From: Citricoccus zhacaiensis
Lineage (GTDB): Bacteria > Actinomycetota > Actinomycetes > Actinomycetales > Micrococcaceae
Direction of reading: 5' to 3'
Assembly (NCBI RefSeq): GCF_014645315.1
Contig: NZ_BMLQ01000002.1
Span: 400,669-464,668, forward strand
Length of the DNA: 64,000 nt
This document shows positions 62,024 to 64,000 of this stretch, piece after piece. The notes below the pieces were generated by a model that worked only from the letters and a program-made list of their open reading frames with translations, searched no databases and was not told where the DNA came from. The position numbers and the translations under genes were made by a program. The stretch's first letter is position 1. Every line of letters begins with the position of its first letter.

Positions 62024-62936
62024 CCGCGGCACGAAGACCGGGAAGGCCGAGGCGCCGTCCCGGACGCCGCACCACCGCGGCGACCGCGGCCGGCGTGGCC
62101 CGGCCGAGCCGGCCCTCGAGCCGGGGGTCTTCCCGATCGACGCCGGCACCGCCGAGATCCTCCGTGACCCGTTCACGGACGGCGCCTGGCTCCTCAAGCT
62201 CAACGGGGCGGAGTCCTCCCAGATCAATCCGGAGACCCCGCTGGACCTGGGCTTCGAGTACATGCGGTGGATGGCCGCCGTCGTGATGCACCGGTGGGAA
62301 CCGGATACCGGGCTGCGGATCCTGCACCTCGGCGGGGCGGGGTGCACCCTGGCCCGCTGGGCGGCCGTGTGGTTCCCGAACGCCCGGCAGACCGCCGTCG
62401 AGCTCGACGCCGGTCTGGCCGCCCTGGCGCGGGAGCGCTTCGCCCTGCCCCGCGCCCCGCAGCTGCGCATCCGGGTGGCGGAGGCGGGTGAGGTGCTGGC
62501 CGGCGCGCATGAGGGCAGCCGGGACGTGATCGTCCGGGACGTGTTCGCCGGGGCCACGCCGAAGGACCAGTCCACGCCCGGGCACCTGCTGGGGGTGGAG
62601 GCCGCCCGGGCCGCGGCCCGCGTGGTGGGAGACGGGATCTACCTCGTCAACCACGGCGGCGGCCCGGACCTGACGGCTGCCCGGCAGGAGGCGGCGACGC
62701 TCCGGGAGGCGTTCTCCACGGTGGCCGCGCTGGCCGATCCGCAGATGCTCAAGGGCCGGCGCCGAGGCAACATCGTCTTCGCGGCGAGCAACGGGCCGTT
62801 GACCGGAGGGGGCACCCGCCGAGACGCGCTCGTGCGCCACCTGCTCTCCGACGCCCTGCCCACACGCCTGGTGGAACCCCTCGATGACTTCACGGCCGGG
62901 GCCAGGTACTGCGAGGAACCGCTGCAAGGGTCCTAA
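62013..62936 (+). CDS. spermidine synthase-like methyltransferase-fold protein
   Basis: A 307-residue Rossmann-fold protein related to spermidine synthases. A basic tail of ~35 residues precedes a small beta-rich region. The nucleotide site is LRILHLGGAGCTLARWAAVWFPNARQTAVELD, and the motif corresponding to the SpeE catalytic Asp region is RDVIVRDVFAGATPKDQSTP. True SpeE uses decarboxylated SAM; many actinobacterial relatives have no polyamine partner genes, as here, so the reaction is uncertain. The GTG start inside the end of the GNAT gene is the best placement. Confidence 0.75.
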   Translation: MARNRGTKTGKAEAPSRTPHHRGDRGRRGPAEPALEPGVFPIDAGTAEILRDPFTDGAWLLKLNGAESSQINPETPLDLGFEYMRWMAAVVMHRWEPDTGLRILHLGGAGCTLARWAAVWFPNARQTAVELDAGLAALARERFALPRAPQLRIRVAEAGEVLAGAHEGSRDVIVRDVFAGATPKDQSTPGHLLGVEAARAAARVVGDGIYLVNHGGGPDLTAARQEAATLREAFSTVAALADPQMLKGRRRGNIVFAASNGPLTGGGTRRDALVRHLLSDALPTRLVEPLDDFTAGARYCEEPLQGS

Positions 62937-62939
62937 ACT
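62934..62939 (+). promoter_or_regulatory. -10 element before usp
   Basis: TAAACT overlaps the stop of the SpeE-like gene and lies ~58 nt before the usp ATG, giving a ~50-nt leader. Confidence 0.45.
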
Positions 62940-62977
62940 GGAATCACCATCAGTCCGTGTCAACGAAGACAACGGGC

Positions 62978-63001
62978 ATGAATGACAGGAGGCCGCCATG
63001 A
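62978..63001 (+). other. possible leader ORF (MNDRRPP) overlapping the usp start
   Basis: ATG-AAT-GAC-AGG-AGG-CCG-CCA-TGA; the TGA overlaps the usp ATG (ATGA), and the two AGG codons are the AGGAGG Shine-Dalgarno of usp. Its own ribosome site is weak. Confidence 0.3.
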
Positions 63002-63969
63002 CCGGTTCGCACGAACAGGACACCACCCCGAACGCCCAGGACGCCGCCACCACGCACGGCATCGTGGTGGGTGTGGACGGTTCCGAGCAGTCCGTCTCGG
63101 CCGCCAAGTGGGCCGCTCGGGAGGCCGAGCTGCGCGGGTTGCCGCTGACCCTCGTCACCGCCTACACGATGCCCGTGTTCGCGGCCTCAGCCCTCGAGGC
63201 CGGCTACGGCGTCCCGGATGACACGCTGATCCGTGATGGCGCCATGCAGGTGCTGCAGGGCGTGGTCAACCAGCTGGGCCGGCTCGAGGTGCCGCTCGTG
63301 CACCGCGTGGAGATGGGCGACGCCGCTGGTGTCCTCGTCGACTACTCCGCCAACGCCAACCTGCTGGTGGCAGGCACCCGCGGACGCGGCGGCTTCTTCG
63401 GCCGGTTGCTCGGCTCCGTGGCCTCTGCCCTGCCCGCCCACGCCAAGTGCCCCGTGGTGATCGTCCCCAAGGGCGAGCACGCCTCCCGCGCCGCCGCCGG
63501 GGTGCCCGTCATCGTGGGCGTGGACGGATCCGAGCAGGGCCGGATCGCGGCCCTCGCCGCCGCCCTCGAGGCCGAGGTCCGTCAGTCCCCGCTACGCGTG
63601 GTGATCGCCATGCCGCCGATCTCCGGGGCCGTCGCCTGGCTGCCCGCCACCGTGGACGAACAGTCCCTGGTCGGGGAGATGCGGGAGCGGCTCGAGGCCG
63701 GCATCGAATGGCTGAAGTCGGAGTTCCCCTCCCTCGAGATCACCTCGGACATCGTGGACGGTGTCCCCGTGGACGTCATGGTCAACGAGTCCAAGACGGC
63801 CCGGCTCACCGTGGTCGGAACCCGCGGCCACGGCGGCTTCGCCGGCGCCCTGCTGGGCTCGACCTCCCAGGGGGTCATCTCCCACGCGCACGGCCCCGTC
63901 ATGGTGGTCCCGTACCTCAAGGACAGCCGCCTGGCCCACCGCGCCAGCTTCGGCCCCACCTTCTCCTGA
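62998..63969 (+). CDS. universal stress protein, two Usp domains
   Basis: A 323-residue tandem UspA protein. Domain 1 (about 18-155) begins GIVVGVDGSEQSVSAAKWA and has the ATP-binding G-x2-G-x9-G motif in GTRGRGGFFGRLLGSVASAL. Domain 2 (about 168-310) begins VPVIVGVDGSEQGRIAAL and ends with GTRGHGGFAGALLGSTSQGV and GPVMVVP. Both ATP-binding loops are intact. Tandem, ATP-binding Usp proteins are typical of Actinobacteria under redox or dormancy control. AGGAGG lies 6 nt before the ATG. Confidence 0.95.
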   Translation: MTGSHEQDTTPNAQDAATTHGIVVGVDGSEQSVSAAKWAAREAELRGLPLTLVTAYTMPVFAASALEAGYGVPDDTLIRDGAMQVLQGVVNQLGRLEVPLVHRVEMGDAAGVLVDYSANANLLVAGTRGRGGFFGRLLGSVASALPAHAKCPVVIVPKGEHASRAAAGVPVIVGVDGSEQGRIAALAAALEAEVRQSPLRVVIAMPPISGAVAWLPATVDEQSLVGEMRERLEAGIEWLKSEFPSLEITSDIVDGVPVDVMVNESKTARLTVVGTRGHGGFAGALLGSTSQGVISHAHGPVMVVPYLKDSRLAHRASFGPTFS

Positions 63970-64000
63970 AATTTCTGGCAACTCACGACGCCGGCCGGTC

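Overview
The window is 64 kb of ordinary, very GC-rich actinobacterial chromosome. Gene content and order (lysS, lsr2, clpC, radA; dac, DUF2342 metalloprotease, tilS, hpt, ftsH, folE-folP-folB-folK, DUF3180; pstSCAB) point to the Micrococcaceae, a relative of Micrococcus, Citricoccus, Kocuria or Arthrobacter. That placement is inferred from gene content alone. I see no integrase, transposase, phage gene, CRISPR array or rRNA. There is one tRNA gene (Lys, anticodon TTT).

Layout. 1-7.6 kb: end of a DUF4190 membrane protein, an amidase, rhodanese-pheA, a diacylglycerol-kinase-like protein, serS, a Cof-type HAD phosphatase and a SatD-like protein. 7.7-10.8 kb: a GAF-domain regulator divergent from a flavin monooxygenase with an N-terminal NTF2-like domain, with a CRP/GlxR-like palindrome between them. 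10.8-26.6 kb: ppa, a PBP4-type carboxypeptidase, a small HTH protein, a DUF2342 metalloprotease, tilS, hpt, ftsH, the folate genes, DUF3180, two PH-domain membrane proteins, a DUF2520 dehydrogenase and panC. 26.7-35.5 kb: an SRPBCC protein, an M13 peptidase, lysS, a small membrane protein, a relatively AT-rich gap before lsr2, clpC, an ArgA-like acetyltransferase and csbD. 35.6-40 kb: mutY, a membrane-anchored protein, radA and a FUSC-like protein.

40-46.3 kb is a phosphate block: pstSCAB behind a PHO-box-like repeat array, then a PiT permease with a DUF47 (PhoU-like) partner on the other strand. 46.4-54.5 kb: a conserved protein, tRNA-Lys, a probably exported nuclease/phosphatase-fold protein, an alpha/beta hydrolase, an EcsC-like protein, DUF445, a GDPD phosphodiesterase and an acyltransferase-like membrane protein. 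54.6-64 kb: a lipoprotein gamma-glutamyltransferase, ackA-pta, a divergent Nramp-like transporter without the canonical metal-site motifs, a DUF77 protein, a GNAT, a spermidine-synthase-like protein and a two-domain universal stress protein.

The most pervasive signal is promoter architecture. Around twenty genes have a TANNNT (mostly TAGNNT) -10-like hexamer whose end lies 5-8 nt, most often exactly 7 nt, before an ATG or GTG, as expected for leaderless mRNAs. I used this to choose several starts. I found no convincing new multi-gene system. The points most worth a second look are the non-canonical Nramp-like transporter with its overlapping divergent promoters, possible leader ORFs before the M13 peptidase, usp and ftsH, the GAF-regulator/monooxygenase pair with its palindrome, and the AT-rich region in front of lsr2.
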